Assembly: GCA_963800205.1 (NCBI GenBank)
Contig: CAWCZQ010000005.1
Location: forward strand, 62,001 to 126,000
Reading direction: 5' to 3'
DNA: 64,000 nt
Origin: UBA6224 sp963800205
Lineage (GTDB): Bacteria; Patescibacteriota; Saccharimonadia; Saccharimonadales; UBA4665
The notes beneath the pieces were generated by a model, which made no database searches, was not told the origin of the DNA, and saw nothing but the letters and a program-made list of their open reading frames with translations. Shown here piece after piece: positions 33,515 through 42,707 of this stretch; the stretch's first letter is position 1; every line of letters starts with the position of its first letter. A program made the translations under genes and the position numbers.

Positions 33515-33872
33515 TTAAAACTCCAATCCTGCGTTACGTGCGGCGTCTGCCAAAGCTTTGACACGACCATGGTACAGCTTACCACTTCGGTCGAAGACGA
33601 CACGTGTTACTTTAATACTCTTTGCCTTCTTGGCAATTTCAGTACCAACCCATTCGGCTCGTTCGGTCATTGTTCCGGTGGCGGACTTTTTGACCAACGG
33701 TCGAAACATAAGCCAAAGTCTTGCCAGCTTCATCGTCAATCAATTGGGCACTGACATGGCGATTGCTAATGTGCACACTCAAACGTGGGCGTTCGGCAGT
33801 ACCAGAGACGATGGCACGGATACGATTCTTGCGTAATACGCGGTTGCGTAATTTATCAGTCAGTCTAGTCAT
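33515..33872 (-). CDS. rplR: 50S ribosomal protein L18 (one frameshift)
   Basis: RPRLSVHISNRHVSAQLIDD and KVTRVVFDRSGKLYHGRVKAL are typical of L18, the 5S rRNA-binding protein. An extra base at 33694-33695 (GTTGGTC for GTTGTC) separates the halves; corrected length 118. Between rplF and rpsE. Confidence 0.94.
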
Positions 33873-33880
33873 AGTTACTC

Positions 33881-34418
33881 CTACTTGTCCTTCCCTGATT
33901 TACCGCTCTTGCGGATAATCCGTTCGTCAACGTACTTAATACCTTTGCCCTTGTATGGTTCTGGCTTCTTGAGGGCGCGAATTTCGGCAGCAACTTGACC
34001 AACTTGCTGCTTATCGATGCCGGTAATGGTGATTTTGTTCTGCTCAACGGCAGCATTCACGCCTTGCGGCAAGTGATAAATTACTTCGTGGGAGAAGCCA
34101 AGGTTCATTTTTAGATCGCTACCGGCCGGGCTACACGGAACCCAACGCCGTTAACTTCGAGCTGTTTGCTGAAGCCTTGGCTAACGCCGACGACCATGTT
34201 GTTGATAAGCGAACGCATCAGACCGTGCTTGGCACGATTCTTTGGTTCGTCATTTTCGCGGCTAACTAACACATTGCCGTCTTCTTGTTTGACGGTAATG
34301 CCAGGCATCGTGAACTGCGTAAGCGTTCCCTTCGAGCCAGCACTGTGATGGTGTCTGGGTCGACAGTGATTGTCACGCCGCTCGGCACTGCGATTGGCTG
34401 TTTTCCTACTCGACTCAT
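33881..34418 (-). CDS. rplF: 50S ribosomal protein L6 (two frameshifts)
   Basis: SRVGKQPIAVPSGVTITVD at the start; GFSHEVIYHLPQGV and PYKGKGIKYVDERIIRKSGK at the end. Missing bases at about 34341 (GTGGCT read as GTGCT) and at 34136-34137 (a G in a GG/CC run) restore a 179-residue L6 with both repeated alpha/beta domains. Confidence 0.94.
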
Positions 34419-34447
34419 AATTATTCCTTATTTATATCCTTTAACTT

Positions 34448-34851
34448 CTAGTAAACCTTACAGATTAATTCGCCGCCAATTTTGGCTGCTTTGGCTTGAT
34501 CGCCTGTCATCATACCTTTAGAGGTACTGATACGATCACGACACCACGGCCTCGCTTTACAGTCGGGATTTCCTGGCTGCGCACGTAGTAGCGGCGACCT
34601 GGCTTACTCATACGGTCAATCTCGGTAATGCGCGCATTGCTGTTTTCACCGTTAATAGTCAGTACTAATTCTTTTGCAATGCCTTCACCTTCTACTTTGA
34701 CGTCATCGATGAAGTTAGAGCTCTTTAATAGTTCTGCGACCGACTGCTTGACGTTGCTGTGCGGCAAGCGTACGTCGCTTTTGCGAACGTTGATAGCGTT
34801 GCGGATACGGGTCAGCATATCGGCGATAGGATCAGTTGTTGTCACGCTCAT
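34448..34851 (-). CDS. rpsH: 30S ribosomal protein S8 (one frameshift)
   Basis: DPIADMLTRIRNAI at the start. A missing base at about 34529 restores the C-terminal SSTSKGMMTGDQAKAAKIGG. Corrected length 134. The ATG at 34851 is preferred over an upstream TTG and lies two bases after the rpsN stop. S8 binds 16S rRNA and in many bacteria represses this operon. Confidence 0.94.
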
Positions 34852-34853
34852 GC

Positions 34854-35124
34854 TTACCAACTCGCTTTCGTTACACCAGGGATTTCACCCTTGCTTGCAT
34901 GCTCACGGAAGCTGATACGACTCAGGCCGAAACTGACGCATGTAGGCGTGGGGGCGGCCGGTTTCGACACAGCGGTTCTTCCAGCGGGTTGGGCTGGAGT
35001 TACGTGGCAATTTTGCCAAGCCTTCTAGATCTCCGAGTTCTTTCAGCTCTGCTCGCTTGGCGGCATATTTCTCAATCATTTTCTGACGCTTTGCATCGCG
35101 TGCAACAATGGATTTCTTCGCCAT
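34854..35124 (-). CDS. rpsN: 30S ribosomal protein S14, long zinc-free form (one frameshift)
   Basis: AKKSIVARDAKRQKMIEKYAA followed by SSPTRWKNRCVETGRPHAYM is the long C- type without CxxC pairs. An extra base at about 34929 (TTTCGGC for TTTGGC) restores FGLSRISFREHASKGEIPG; corrected length 89. Starts one base after the rplE stop. Confidence 0.93.
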
Positions 35125-35125
35125 A

Positions 35126-35715
35126 TTACTTGTCCTCCTTCTGGAACGGCATGCCAAATTTTCTAACAACGCTCTTGAATGCGCTTGTTCGTGGCTATTA
35201 ATTACGAAAGTCATTTGCAAGCCATGAGTTGTCGTTGTTTCGTCAAAAGTAAGCTCAGGGAACACCGACTGGTCGATGAAGCCAAGGCTATAGTTGCCCT
35301 GGCGGTCAAAGGCCTTGTTCGATACACCGTGAAAGTCACGTAGACGTGGCAAGACAATGTTAATGAGACGGTCCATGAATTCGTACATTTGATCACCGCG
35401 CAAAGTTACCTTGAGGCCAATCATATTGCCTTCGCGTAACTTGAAGCCGGCAATGGAGTTTTTGGCGTAGGTCTGAACTGGTTTTTGGCCAGTAATCTTC
35501 GTAAGTGTATTGTTGGCTGTTTCAATGACTTTCTTGTCATCTTTGGCTTTACCAAGCCCAACATTGACGACAATTTTCTCAAGTCGTGGGACTTGGTTGA
35601 CGTTCTTGAGTTCGAGATCCTTTTCGAGCTCGGTCACATAGGTATCGTTGTAGGCATGGCGAAGTCGTGCTTGGTAAGGAGCATCAACCTTAGCTGCTTT
35701 TGTTGCGGTAGCCAT
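35126..35715 (-). CDS. rplE: 50S ribosomal protein L5 (one frameshift)
   Basis: NVNQVPRLEKIVVNVGLGKA and FGVSNKAFDRQGNYSLGF-type motifs (HGVSNKAFDRQGNYSLGF here). A missing base in an A/T run at 35156-35162 restores the end ENFGMPFQKEDK; corrected length 196. Binds 5S rRNA with L18. Its start overlaps the rplX stop. Confidence 0.94.
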
Positions 35716-36062
35716 TACTTAATCTCCTTTCCTGACTTCTTAAAGACACGAGTTTTTGCCCCGTCTTTGTCGACTTTATAGCCAATCCGACTAGCTTTTT
35801 TGCTGTCCGGCTCTACGATGCCGACTTTACTAACCCAAATTGGCTTGGTGAGTTCAACGATAGCACCTTGTGGATACTCTCGGTTAGGCTTAACTGCTTT
35901 CTTGACAATATTAATTCCTTCGACGGTCACCTTGTTTTCGGCTGGGTGCGTCGCCAAAACTTTACCAGTTTTACCTTTGTATTTACCGGCCAGCACGACG
36001 ACGGTGTCGCCTTTTTTGAGGCGAATCTTGTATAGCTTCTGAGTTGCTTGTTTTTTAAACAT
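35715..36062 (-). CDS. rplX: 50S ribosomal protein L24
   Basis: 115 residues: KIRLKKGDTVVVLAGKYKGK is the KOW motif, VEGINIVKKAVKP follows. Intact. Initiates 50S assembly. Overlaps the rplN stop by one base. Confidence 0.96.
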   Translation of the reverse strand: MFKKQATQKLYKIRLKKGDTVVVLAGKYKGKTGKVLATHPAENKVTVEGINIVKKAVKPNREYPQGAIVELTKPIWVSKVGIVEPDSKKASRIGYKVDKDGAKTRVFKKSGKEIK

Positions 36063-36429
36063 TACAGTACCTCCGGTGCTAAGCTAATGATCTTGGCGTA
36101 GCCTTGGTCGCGGAGTTCACGGGGAACGGGCCAAAAATACGAGTTGCCCGTGGTTGCTTATCGTCGCCGATAATAACGGCAGCATTGTCGTCGAACTTAA
36201 TGGTAGAACCGTCTTTGCGGCGGATCTGGTCTTTGGTTCGAACAACGACCGCGCGTACCACGCTCTTCTTCTTGACGGTTCCGTTTGGTGTTGCTTCTTT
36301 GACCGTCGCAACAATAACGTCACCGACCCGAGCGTATCGGCGGCGAGTACCACCGAGCACACGGATACAGAGGATTTCACGGGCCCCGCTGTTGTCACAG
36401 ACGGTAAGGCGAGATTCTTGTTGAATCAT
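36062..36429 (-). CDS. rplN: 50S ribosomal protein L14 (one frameshift)
   Basis: MIQQESRLTVCDNSGAREI is diagnostic. A missing G at about 36127 (CCCGTTCCC for CCCGGTTCCC) restores PVPRELRDQGYAKIISLAPE; corrected length 122. The ATG overlaps the rpsQ stop. Confidence 0.95.
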
Positions 36430-36701
36430 TACATGACCTCCTTGGTGTCTGACTCGCGCAGCTTCGGTTTCTCGATAATTCGCTCGAGCTTGAAATGCTT
36501 ACGGGCACTGATAGGACGAGTCTCGACAATGGAAACCTTGTCTCCAACCTGAGCTTCGTTCTTCTCGTCGTGAGCCATAAATTTCTTACTTTCAGTGTAT
36601 TGCTTGCGGTACAGTGGGTGCGTCTTACGAGTTGCGACCGTAACGACGATAGTCTTGTCGGTCTTGTTCGACGACACGGTACCGATAATTGTCTTCGCCA
36701 T
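36429..36701 (-). CDS. rpsQ: 30S ribosomal protein S17
   Basis: 90 residues: IIGTVSSNKTDKTIVVTV and KKFMAHDEKNEAQVGDKVSI. Intact. The ATG at 36701 follows AAAAGGAGGCC at the end of rpmC; a longer open frame from rpmC is an artefact of the upstream frameshift. Confidence 0.96.
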   Translation of the reverse strand: MAKTIIGTVSSNKTDKTIVVTVATRKTHPLYRKQYTESKKFMAHDEKNEAQVGDKVSIVETRPISARKHFKLERIIEKPKLRESDTKEVM

Positions 36702-36902
36702 TACTTGGCCTCCTTTTGTAATTGTTCGCTGAGAACGGTAAGTAACCGCGCGAGATCTTTGCGCTTGTTGCGGATGATGCGTACATTCTGTACTTCTCCC
36801 ATGTGCAAACGGCGGCGTAGATCGGCGATTTCTTCGCGGAGCTTGGTGCTCTCGCGTTGTAAGCTCAGCTGTTGAGAGTTTGCGGATTTCTGCGACTTTC
36901 AT
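36701..36902 (-). CDS. rpmC: 50S ribosomal protein L29 (one frameshift)
   Basis: Starts MKVAEIRKLSTAEL. Removing one base near 36868 gives LQRESTKLREEIADLRRR, then HMGEVQNVRIIRNKRKDLAR, a 66-residue L29. The exact place of the shift is uncertain by about 15 bases because several corrections give plausible residues. Confidence 0.88.
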
Positions 36903-36903
36903 G

Positions 36904-37320
36904 TTATGCGTCCTCCCGTGTCAGAAACTTAGTCTTTACCGGTAGTTTGTGGGCAGCCAAGCGCATAGCTTCACGTGCTACTTCTTCTGGGACGCCCTGC
37001 ATTTCAAACATGATGGTTCCGGGGCGAACCTTTGCGGCAAAGAATTCTGGTGCTACCCTTACCACTACCCATCTTGACGTCCTGCGGCTTGCTTGGTAAC
37101 CGGAGTGTGTGGGAAAATACGGATCCAAATCTTACCACCACGCTTAATGTAGCGGGTCATCGCCTGACGAGCGGCCTCAATCTGACGAGAGGTAATACGC
37201 TCGTGACTCTGAGCACTGCAACGCGAAGTCACCAAAGGCTATGTAGTTACCACTGGTTGCAACACCACGGATTTTGCCTTTGCGTACCTTGCGGAACTTC
37301 GTTCGTTTTGGAAGTAACAT
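36904..37320 (-). CDS. rplP: 50S ribosomal protein L16 (three frameshifts)
   Basis: MLLPKRTKFRKVRKGKIRG and GNYIAFGDFALQ open the protein. Extra bases at about 37215, 37080 and 37058 separate SHERITSRQIEAARQAMTR, HTPVTKQAAGR, and MGSGKG/APEFFAAKVRPGTIMFE. Corrected length 137. L16 sits near the A-site tRNA elbow. Three errors within 160 bases is the densest spot in the window. Confidence 0.92.
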
Positions 37321-37321
37321 A

Positions 37322-37951
37322 TTAGGCTACCTCCCCTTTGTAGATCCAAACTTTGACACCGATGATGCCGGCGACAGTTTGGGCGTTAACATGCGCGTAG
37401 TCAATGTCAGCACGGAGAGTGTGAAGTGGTACCGAACCAGCAACTTCTTTTTCGCGACGAGACATTTCTGCGCCATTCAAACGACCGGCTACCTCAATAC
37501 GAATACCCTTTGCACCAGAACGCATAGTGTTTGCTGCCGACGACTTGATAGCACGACGGAAGCTCATACGGCGCTCTAGCTGGAAGGCGATATTTTCGGC
37601 TACTAACTTAGCGTATAGCTCTGGTTTCTTGATTTCTTCGATGTTGACGCGAGTCGGAATACCATAGATTTTTTCGATCTTTTCCTTTAACTCTTGGACG
37701 CCTTGACCACCGCGACCGATAACGACACCGGCTTTCGCGGTACTGATTGTGACCGTCACTAAGTTAGCAGTACGGCTAATCTCGACTCGGTTGATGGCAC
37801 CGCGGCTACCAACTTTGTCTTGTATAAGCTTGCGGACCTCGAGGTCGTTCTTGAGGAACTTTGCGTAGTCTCGCTTTTCTACGAACCACTTGCTGCGCCA
37901 GTCCTTGTTGACCTGGAGGCGCATGCTAATAGGATTTACTTTTTGACCCAT
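37322..37951 (-). CDS. rpsC: 30S ribosomal protein S3
   Basis: 209 residues, intact. GQKVNPISMRLQVNKDW at the start, the KH domain around VVIGRGGQGVQELKEKI (about 75-95), and RADIDYAHVNAQTVAGIIG near the end. Forms the mRNA entry site. Confidence 0.97.
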   Translation of the reverse strand: MGQKVNPISMRLQVNKDWRSKWFVEKRDYAKFLKNDLEVRKLIQDKVGSRGAINRVEISRTANLVTVTISTAKAGVVIGRGGQGVQELKEKIEKIYGIPTRVNIEEIKKPELYAKLVAENIAFQLERRMSFRRAIKSSAANTMRSGAKGIRIEVAGRLNGAEMSRREKEVAGSVPLHTLRADIDYAHVNAQTVAGIIGVKVWIYKGEVA

Positions 37952-38349
37952 TACTTGGCCTCCTTTCCTGCTGCCGCTGGCTTTTTAGCTACGGCTGGTT
38001 TCTTAACTTCTCGCTTTTCACCATCAACAGTCACACTAATGTGCGAGGTCTTGCGCTGAAACGGTAGTGCGCGGCCATGTGCAGCCGGGCGGTAACGCTT
38101 CAGGCGGGGACCTGGAGTGACAGTGATTTCAGTAATATTGAGTGTCGCTGGTTTATAGCCGTGGTTGTGGTCGGCGTTAGCCTTGGCGCTCTTGATAACC
38201 TTCGTCACGGCCAACGCGCTGCGGCGAGGGGTGTGTTCGAGGATAATTAAAGCATCCTCTACGGTGCGGCCGCGAACCAGGCTCGCTACTTCAGCCACTT
38301 TGCGCGGGCTCATGCGGACGCCTTTTGCGATTGCTTTAACGCCAGCCAT
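37951..38349 (-). CDS. rplV: 50S ribosomal protein L22 with Lys/Ala tail
   Basis: 132 residues. RMSPRKVAEVASLVRGRTVE and GPRLKRYRPAAHGRALPFQR identify L22, whose loop lines the exit tunnel. The last 25 residues (KKPAVAKKPAAAGKEAK) are a charged tail beyond the core. Confidence 0.96.
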   Translation of the reverse strand: MAGVKAIAKGVRMSPRKVAEVASLVRGRTVEDALIILEHTPRRSALAVTKVIKSAKANADHNHGYKPATLNITEITVTPGPRLKRYRPAAHGRALPFQRKTSHISVTVDGEKREVKKPAVAKKPAAAGKEAK

Positions 38350-38624
38350 TACTTCTTACCTTTCGCAAGCTTACCGCCGTGAGTACGGAACTTACGGGTT
38401 GGCGCAAACTCACCGAGTTTGTGGCCAACCATGTTTTCTGTGACGAAGACCGGGACGTGTACCTTACCGTTGTGGACGGCAATGGTGCGGCCAACGAATT
38501 CTGGTGGAATCGTGCAGGCGCGGGCCCAGGTCTTGATAATGGTGCGATCTTCGGCTCCAAGCGCGTCAACTTTCTTGGCGAGCTTGAAATCGACGTACGG
38601 ACCTTTCTTCAGTGAACGACTCAT
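38349..38624 (-). CDS. rpsS: 30S ribosomal protein S19
   Basis: 91 residues: SRSLKKGPYVDFKLAKKV and NMVGHKLGEFAPTRKFRTHG. Intact. Confidence 0.97.
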   Translation of the reverse strand: MSRSLKKGPYVDFKLAKKVDALGAEDRTIIKTWARACTIPPEFVGRTIAVHNGKVHVPVFVTENMVGHKLGEFAPTRKFRTHGGKLAKGKK

Positions 38625-38636
38625 ATCTTACCTACC

Positions 38637-39490
38637 TTATTTCCTCTTGGCCGCATGACGGCTTCTTACGATAAATTGATTGGTGCTCTTGCGGCGACGT
38701 GTCTTGTAACCAAGTGTCTTTTGACCCCAAGGCGTCTTTGGTGCAGCACCGTGGTTCTTACCACCACCGATACCGTGACGACCACCATCACCACCACCGT
38801 GTGGGTGATCAGCGGCGTTCATGACAACACCACGAACAGATGGGCGAATGCCTTTGTGCCGGATCGACCGGCTTTACCGATCTTAATGTTTTGGTGTTGT
38901 TCGTTTCCAAGGCTGCCGAGAGATGCGGTGCATTCGAGGTGAACCAGGCGAACTTCGCCGCTCGGCAATCGAACTTGCCCATATTCACCTTCTTTGGCCA
39001 TCAGCTGGGCGCCATTGCCGGCGCTGCGTACCATCTGTGCACCTTTACCAGGTGTCAGTTCAATGGCGTGAATGGTACTACCGACCGGGATATTCTTCAG
39101 TGGCAAACGGTTGCCGGTTTCGATAGGCACTTCTTCGCCAGCGGTAATCTTCTGTCCTACCTTCATGCCTTTGGCGGCGAGAATGTAGTGGTACGTGCCG
39201 TTGGCTTCTTTGATACGGGCCAATCGTGCGCTCCGGTTGGGATCATACTCGATGTGTTCGATAACTGCTTCGGTACCAGGGGCAAGCTTGAAGTTTACCA
39301 ATCGGTAAAACTTACGTGCTCCGCCACCCTTGTGACGGGTAGTAATACGACCTTGGTTGTTGCGACCGTTACCGCGTCGCTTAGCGACGACGAGTGACTT
39401 AACTGGCTTCTTGGTCGTGATACCGTCAAAGTCTTGGCTGCTCATACCGCGACGGCCAGGAGTAGTTGGATTGTATGTCTTAATCGCCAT
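38637..39490 (-). CDS. rplB: 50S ribosomal protein L2 (one frameshift)
   Basis: AIKTYNPTTPGRRGMSSQDF at the start and MNAADHPHGGGDGGRHGIGG at the end, the catalytic-centre-proximal loop. A missing base at 38861-38862 (TCCGGCAC for TCCCGGCAC) restores RSRHKGIRPSVRGVV; corrected length 284. Essential for peptidyl transfer and subunit joining. Confidence 0.95.
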
Positions 39491-39891
39491 TATTTGCTCT
39501 CCTTCTTGGCCTTCTTAGCTTCTTTTTCGGCTTGCTTGGCGACGGCTTTTTCGACTTTTTCTTGCGTAGCTTCAGCCTTGGCTTCTTCTTCCTCGATAGC
39601 ATCGAAGATAGGTAGCTTCTGACCTTCGGCAACCGTCACGTAAGCTTTCTTAATGTCAGCTGTGCGCCCCTGTAGCTGGCGGCGACCTTTTTGGCTGATC
39701 GTCCGCTTGGACTTGCCTTTGAGGACGGTGATGTTAACCGTATCAACCGCTACGCCAAACTGGGCGGCAACAGCATCAGCGACCGTTAGTTTCTTCGCAT
39801 CACCTGGCACCACAAAAACATAGGTGCGTTTTTGGCTCTGTGCGTAAGCCTTTTCGCTGAGGCGCGGCTTGAGTGGCATTGTTAAGCTCAT
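39490..39891 (-). CDS. rplW: 50S ribosomal protein L23 with long charged tail
   Basis: 133 residues. PLKPRLSEKAYAQSQKRTYVF is the L23 start; the core ends near residue 95. The last 35-40 residues are a Glu/Ala/Lys repeat-like helix. L23 docks SRP and trigger factor at the exit tunnel, so the tail may be exposed there. ATG at 39891 is behind AGGAGGGG and overlaps the rplD stop. Confidence 0.94.
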   Translation of the reverse strand: MSLTMPLKPRLSEKAYAQSQKRTYVFVVPGDAKKLTVADAVAAQFGVAVDTVNITVLKGKSKRTISQKGRRQLQGRTADIKKAYVTVAEGQKLPIFDAIEEEEAKAEATQEKVEKAVAKQAEKEAKKAKKESK

Positions 39892-40535
39892 TATTTTGCC
39901 CCTCCTTCCAGCCACTTCGTTACTACTTCGAGAGCAGCGTTCGTCATGACAATTGTGTCGGCATTCAGGATGTCGTACACGTTTAAGTAGTTTCCTTGTA
40001 CAAGTTTGGTGTCGGTAAGGTTGTTTGAAGCTCGGATAAGTTCATCGGTCTTGTGTTCAACGGCAAAAGTGTGCGACGGTTAGCGCCAAGTTTTGTAAGC
40101 AACTTAGCAAGCTCAGCCGTCTTGCCGTCTTTGCTGGTCAAGTCTTCGATAATGATAAGCTTCTTCGATTCGGCAGCGAGGCTTAAAGCTTGACGGATAG
40201 CCAAACGCTTCGCTTTGAGATTGAGAGATTTGGTGTAGTTTTCTTCGCCGGTCGGACCAAATGCGATACCACCACCGCGCCAGATTGGGTTACGGGATGA
40301 ACCGAAACGTGCTCGGCCGGTTCCTTTTTGGCGCCATGGCTTTCTACCACCACCACTCACCAAACCGCGCGTTTTCGTCACGGCGTAGTTGTCGCGACCA
40401 TTAGCTTAAGTGGGCGACATATGCCTGCTTGAGTAAGACGTGGTTCTCAGGGATGACATCGAACACGTCCTTATTGAGCTTGGCGGCGGTAGTAGCTTTT
40501 GTGCCAGACTTGGTAAATGTTGCTGCGGTAGCCAT
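39891..40535 (-). CDS. rplD: 50S ribosomal protein L4 (two frameshifts)
   Basis: The tunnel loop GGGRKPWRQKGTGRARFGSS and FGPTGEENYTKSLNLKAKR are typical. An extra base at 40406-40407 and a missing base at about 40078 break the frame; corrected length 214, ending NAALEVVTKWLEGGAK. L4 is a known autorepressor of the S10 operon; a structured leader lies upstream of rplC. Confidence 0.93.
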
Positions 40536-41155
40536 TACTTCGCCTCCTTAATAATTACGATGCCTTTGCGAGGGCCAGGGACGGCGCCAGTAACACCAAT
40601 GACGTTGTTATCGGTATCGACTAGTGCGATTTTGAGGTTTTGGACGGTAACTTGCTCGTCGCCCATCTGACCAGCCATCTTCTTACCCTTAAAAATGTGC
40701 TGTGGGTACATAGAACCGATTGAACCTACTTTACGAGTGTTACCCTTACCACCGTGCGTCTTGCGCTGGCGGTGGAAGTTATGGCGCTTAATGGTTCCGG
40801 CCCAACCCTTACCTTTGCTCGTGCCAGTGGCGTCGATAACATCGCCAACTGAAAAGACCTCGGGGCTAACTGTTGCGCCAACCTTGAGGTCTTCAGATAT
40901 TTCGGGTACGCGGAACTCTCGAATAATTTTCGGAAGCATACCGGCAGCCTTAAAGTGACCCTGTTGGGCTTTCGTAGTGTTTTGCTCTTTTGCTTCTTCA
41001 AAACCAAGCTGTACGGCGGTATAGCCGTCAGTTTCTGCGGTTTTGACCTGCGTAATGACGCAGGGACTAGCGGAAAGCAAAGTGACAGCAGTAACCGTAC
41101 CGTCTTCTGCGATGGTACTGGTCATGCCAACCTTTCGTGTGATAAGTGCTTTCAT
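40535..41155 (-). CDS. rplC: 50S ribosomal protein L3
   Basis: 206 residues, intact: KALITRKVGMTSTIAEDGT and GKGWAGTIKRHNFHRQRKTH. It starts a transcript with its own promoter and leader; rpsJ, normally directly upstream, is separated by two unknown genes. Confidence 0.97.
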   Translation of the reverse strand: MKALITRKVGMTSTIAEDGTVTAVTLLSASPCVITQVKTAETDGYTAVQLGFEEAKEQNTTKAQQGHFKAAGMLPKIIREFRVPEISEDLKVGATVSPEVFSVGDVIDATGTSKGKGWAGTIKRHNFHRQRKTHGGKGNTRKVGSIGSMYPQHIFKGKKMAGQMGDEQVTVQNLKIALVDTDNNVIGVTGAVPGPRKGIVIIKEAK

Positions 41156-41208
41156 AGTGTCCTTATTGTTACCCCTGTTATGTTTACGTCTCCCAAGACA
41201 TAAAAATG

Positions 41209-41262
41209 CTTGATGACTTGGTGGTTTCTATCCGTTCGGACGGACCTACCGAGCACATCAAG
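41209..41262 (-). promoter_or_regulatory. Structured leader of the rplC operon
   Basis: Minus strand CTTGATG ... CATCAAG close an element with inner pairs GGT/ACC and TCCGT-CCGA-ACGGA, followed by CATTTTTATG. This nested stem plus T-run resembles ribosomal-protein leaders; L4 or L3 feedback is a reasonable guess. Confidence 0.6.
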
Positions 41263-41288
41263 TACAAGGTTTTGCTAATTACCATAAC

Positions 41289-41318
41289 AGAGTAACACCG
41301 AATCACTACATCTGTCAA
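41289..41318 (-). promoter_or_regulatory. rplC promoter
   Basis: Minus-strand TTGACA, 18-base spacer, TACTCT. The remainder of the 335-base gap up to 41490 shows nothing further. Confidence 0.7.
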
Positions 41319-41490
41319 TATGTTGCAAATATTACTTACAATTTCGGCTGTTCAAGCGTCATCATGGCACTCATTAGACCCTATTTTGTACCAGATGATA
41401 AGCAACAGATTATTGTAATACCATGAGTTTGGCATACGGCAAATGGATAATAGGGCGCCCGATACTCCAGATATCGCTGTCAGTTAATCG

Positions 41491-41832
41491 TTAGACTTTA
41501 TCGTAGTCATCCTGCTGCGCCATCATCGATGAGTTCATAGCATCCTTTTGTCTTGTTCTGTGTAGCATCTCGGCGGCAACGCCTCCAAATGCACTCAACT
41601 CTATGAGGCCTGGCAGTAGTGGTGAGTGCCCTTCGTTTGGCATATCCTCAAGACAACGGTCGACGCCGCGTTGCCACTCTTGATGCTCTCTGACGCAATT
41701 GATGGCATAATCGTACTGCTCTTTACTGCCGTGGGTTGTCTCTACCGCAAATACTATTGCTAATGTGCCCAGAGCCCACAACCCCGCTCGTCTGCCGAAG
41801 TTGCCCAGTTCTCTTCTATACTCAACATTCAT
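41491..41832 (-). CDS. Unknown protein with one membrane helix
   Basis: 113 residues from ATG at 41832. One hydrophobic segment (RAGLWALGTLAIVFAVE, about 13-30), then an acidic, Cys-containing region (INCVREHQEWQRGVDRCLED) and a second weakly hydrophobic stretch. Two cysteines 15 residues apart could pair outside the membrane. Not recognised. It stands between rpsJ and rplC, which are normally contiguous. An alternative start at 41871 is less likely. Confidence 0.6.
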   Translation of the reverse strand: MNVEYRRELGNFGRRAGLWALGTLAIVFAVETTHGSKEQYDYAINCVREHQEWQRGVDRCLEDMPNEGHSPLLPGLIELSAFGGVAAEMLHRTRQKDAMNSSMMAQQDDYDKV

Positions 41833-41903
41833 TAAATTAAAATAAATCAGGTGGCGAGCTCTTGCAAGCACAAGCGTAATCTACTCGGCTTAAATTACAC
41901 TGA

Positions 41904-42206
41904 CTACACCGTTATAAGAATGCCAACATGAGCAATGAAGCCAGCTAACATCGCCGCCAATAACACAGCGTACTCAATTTTACGATCAACTTGGAAGTGC
42001 TCATGCATGGCAAACAATAATCCCAGCAGCAGCCCGATCGGCAGCGGCACCGTCTGTCCAGACCCTGTTTCTATCCACAGCCATTGTGTTCCCAAAATGG
42101 TATACATTACTAATTTCAGGAGATATAAACCATCGGCATTAGCAGCCGTATTTGTTTTAGTTGTCGTCTTTTTTCGTGTGTTTGCTTGTTTATTCTTTGA
42201 AACCAT
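41904..42206 (-). CDS. Unknown small membrane protein
   Basis: 100 residues. A basic, Thr/Lys-rich N-terminus (SKNKQANTRKKTTTKTN) precedes two or three hydrophobic helices (about 26-45, 53-66 and 77-98). Not recognised. TTTAATAG lies directly before the start, so the mRNA may be leaderless. It follows the rpsJ terminator and precedes the 41491-41832 gene. Confidence 0.6.
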   Translation of the reverse strand: MVSKNKQANTRKKTTTKTNTAANADGLYLLKLVMYTILGTQWLWIETGSGQTVPLPIGLLLGLLFAMHEHFQVDRKIEYAVLLAAMLAGFIAHVGILITV

Positions 42207-42272
42207 TAGCACTATTAAATCACAAACACCGCCCCATGCATACTCTACCTCTTGGAGAGTACAATGTCGCCA

Positions 42273-42295
42273 ACAAAAACGCCCCTTGCGGGGCG
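42273..42295 (-). terminator. Terminator after rpsJ
   Basis: Minus strand CGCCCC-GCAA-GGGGCG followed by TTTTTG. rpsJ is thereby cut off from the rest of the S10 operon. Confidence 0.87.
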
Positions 42296-42306
42296 ATTGC
42301 TGATGA

Positions 42307-42639
42307 TTACATCTTTATTTCGACGTCACAGCCGGCTGGCAGGCTGAGATTCATAAGACTATCGATGGTCTTGGGCGTAGGCTCAAATACGTCGATGAGG
42401 CGCTTGTGCACGCGCATTTCAAACTGTTCGCGACCTTTCTTGTATACGTGAGGACTTTTAACCACCGTAAACGTACTCTTGCGAGTAGGAAGTGGAATAG
42501 GGCCGGCCAATGATGCGCCGGTGCGCAAAGCGGTATCGACAATTTGCTTTGCTGCCTGGTCAATCACCTTGTGATCATAAGCCTTTAGGCGAATCCGAAT
42601 TCGCTGTTTTGTGTCTGCTGGTTTTGCGGCGTCAGCCAT
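42307..42639 (-). CDS. rpsJ: 30S ribosomal protein S10
   Basis: 110 residues, intact: RIRIRLKAYDHKVIDQAAKQ and SLAGPIPLPTRKSTFTVVKS. S10 also partners NusB in antitermination. Its position as a single-gene unit is unusual. Confidence 0.97.
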   Translation of the reverse strand: MADAAKPADTKQRIRIRLKAYDHKVIDQAAKQIVDTALRTGASLAGPIPLPTRKSTFTVVKSPHVYKKGREQFEMRVHKRLIDVFEPTPKTIDSLMNLSLPAGCDVEIKM

Positions 42640-42666
42640 GTCTGTGCTCCTTTAGTCGCACTGGAA

Positions 42667-42707
42667 GATAGAATGGCGCAACTCAGTTGAGCCCACTTGT
42701 TTCTATC
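42667..42707 (-). promoter_or_regulatory. Structured rpsJ leader
   Basis: GATAGAA/TTCTATC close a stem whose inside pairs GGC-CAACT with AGTTG-GCC. It lies about 30 bases upstream of rpsJ. TATAAT at 42785-42790 is the likely -10, giving a 140-base leader; no good -35 is seen. Confidence 0.5.

Noticed and set aside
34903..35715. A single fused L5-S14 protein
   Set aside because: One missing base near the L5 end opens the frame into rpsN; corrected, L5 stops one base before the S14 start.
36429..36902. A single fused L29-S17 protein
   Set aside because: The fusion exists only because of a frameshift in rpmC; correcting it restores separate L29 and S17 with a ribosome site between them.
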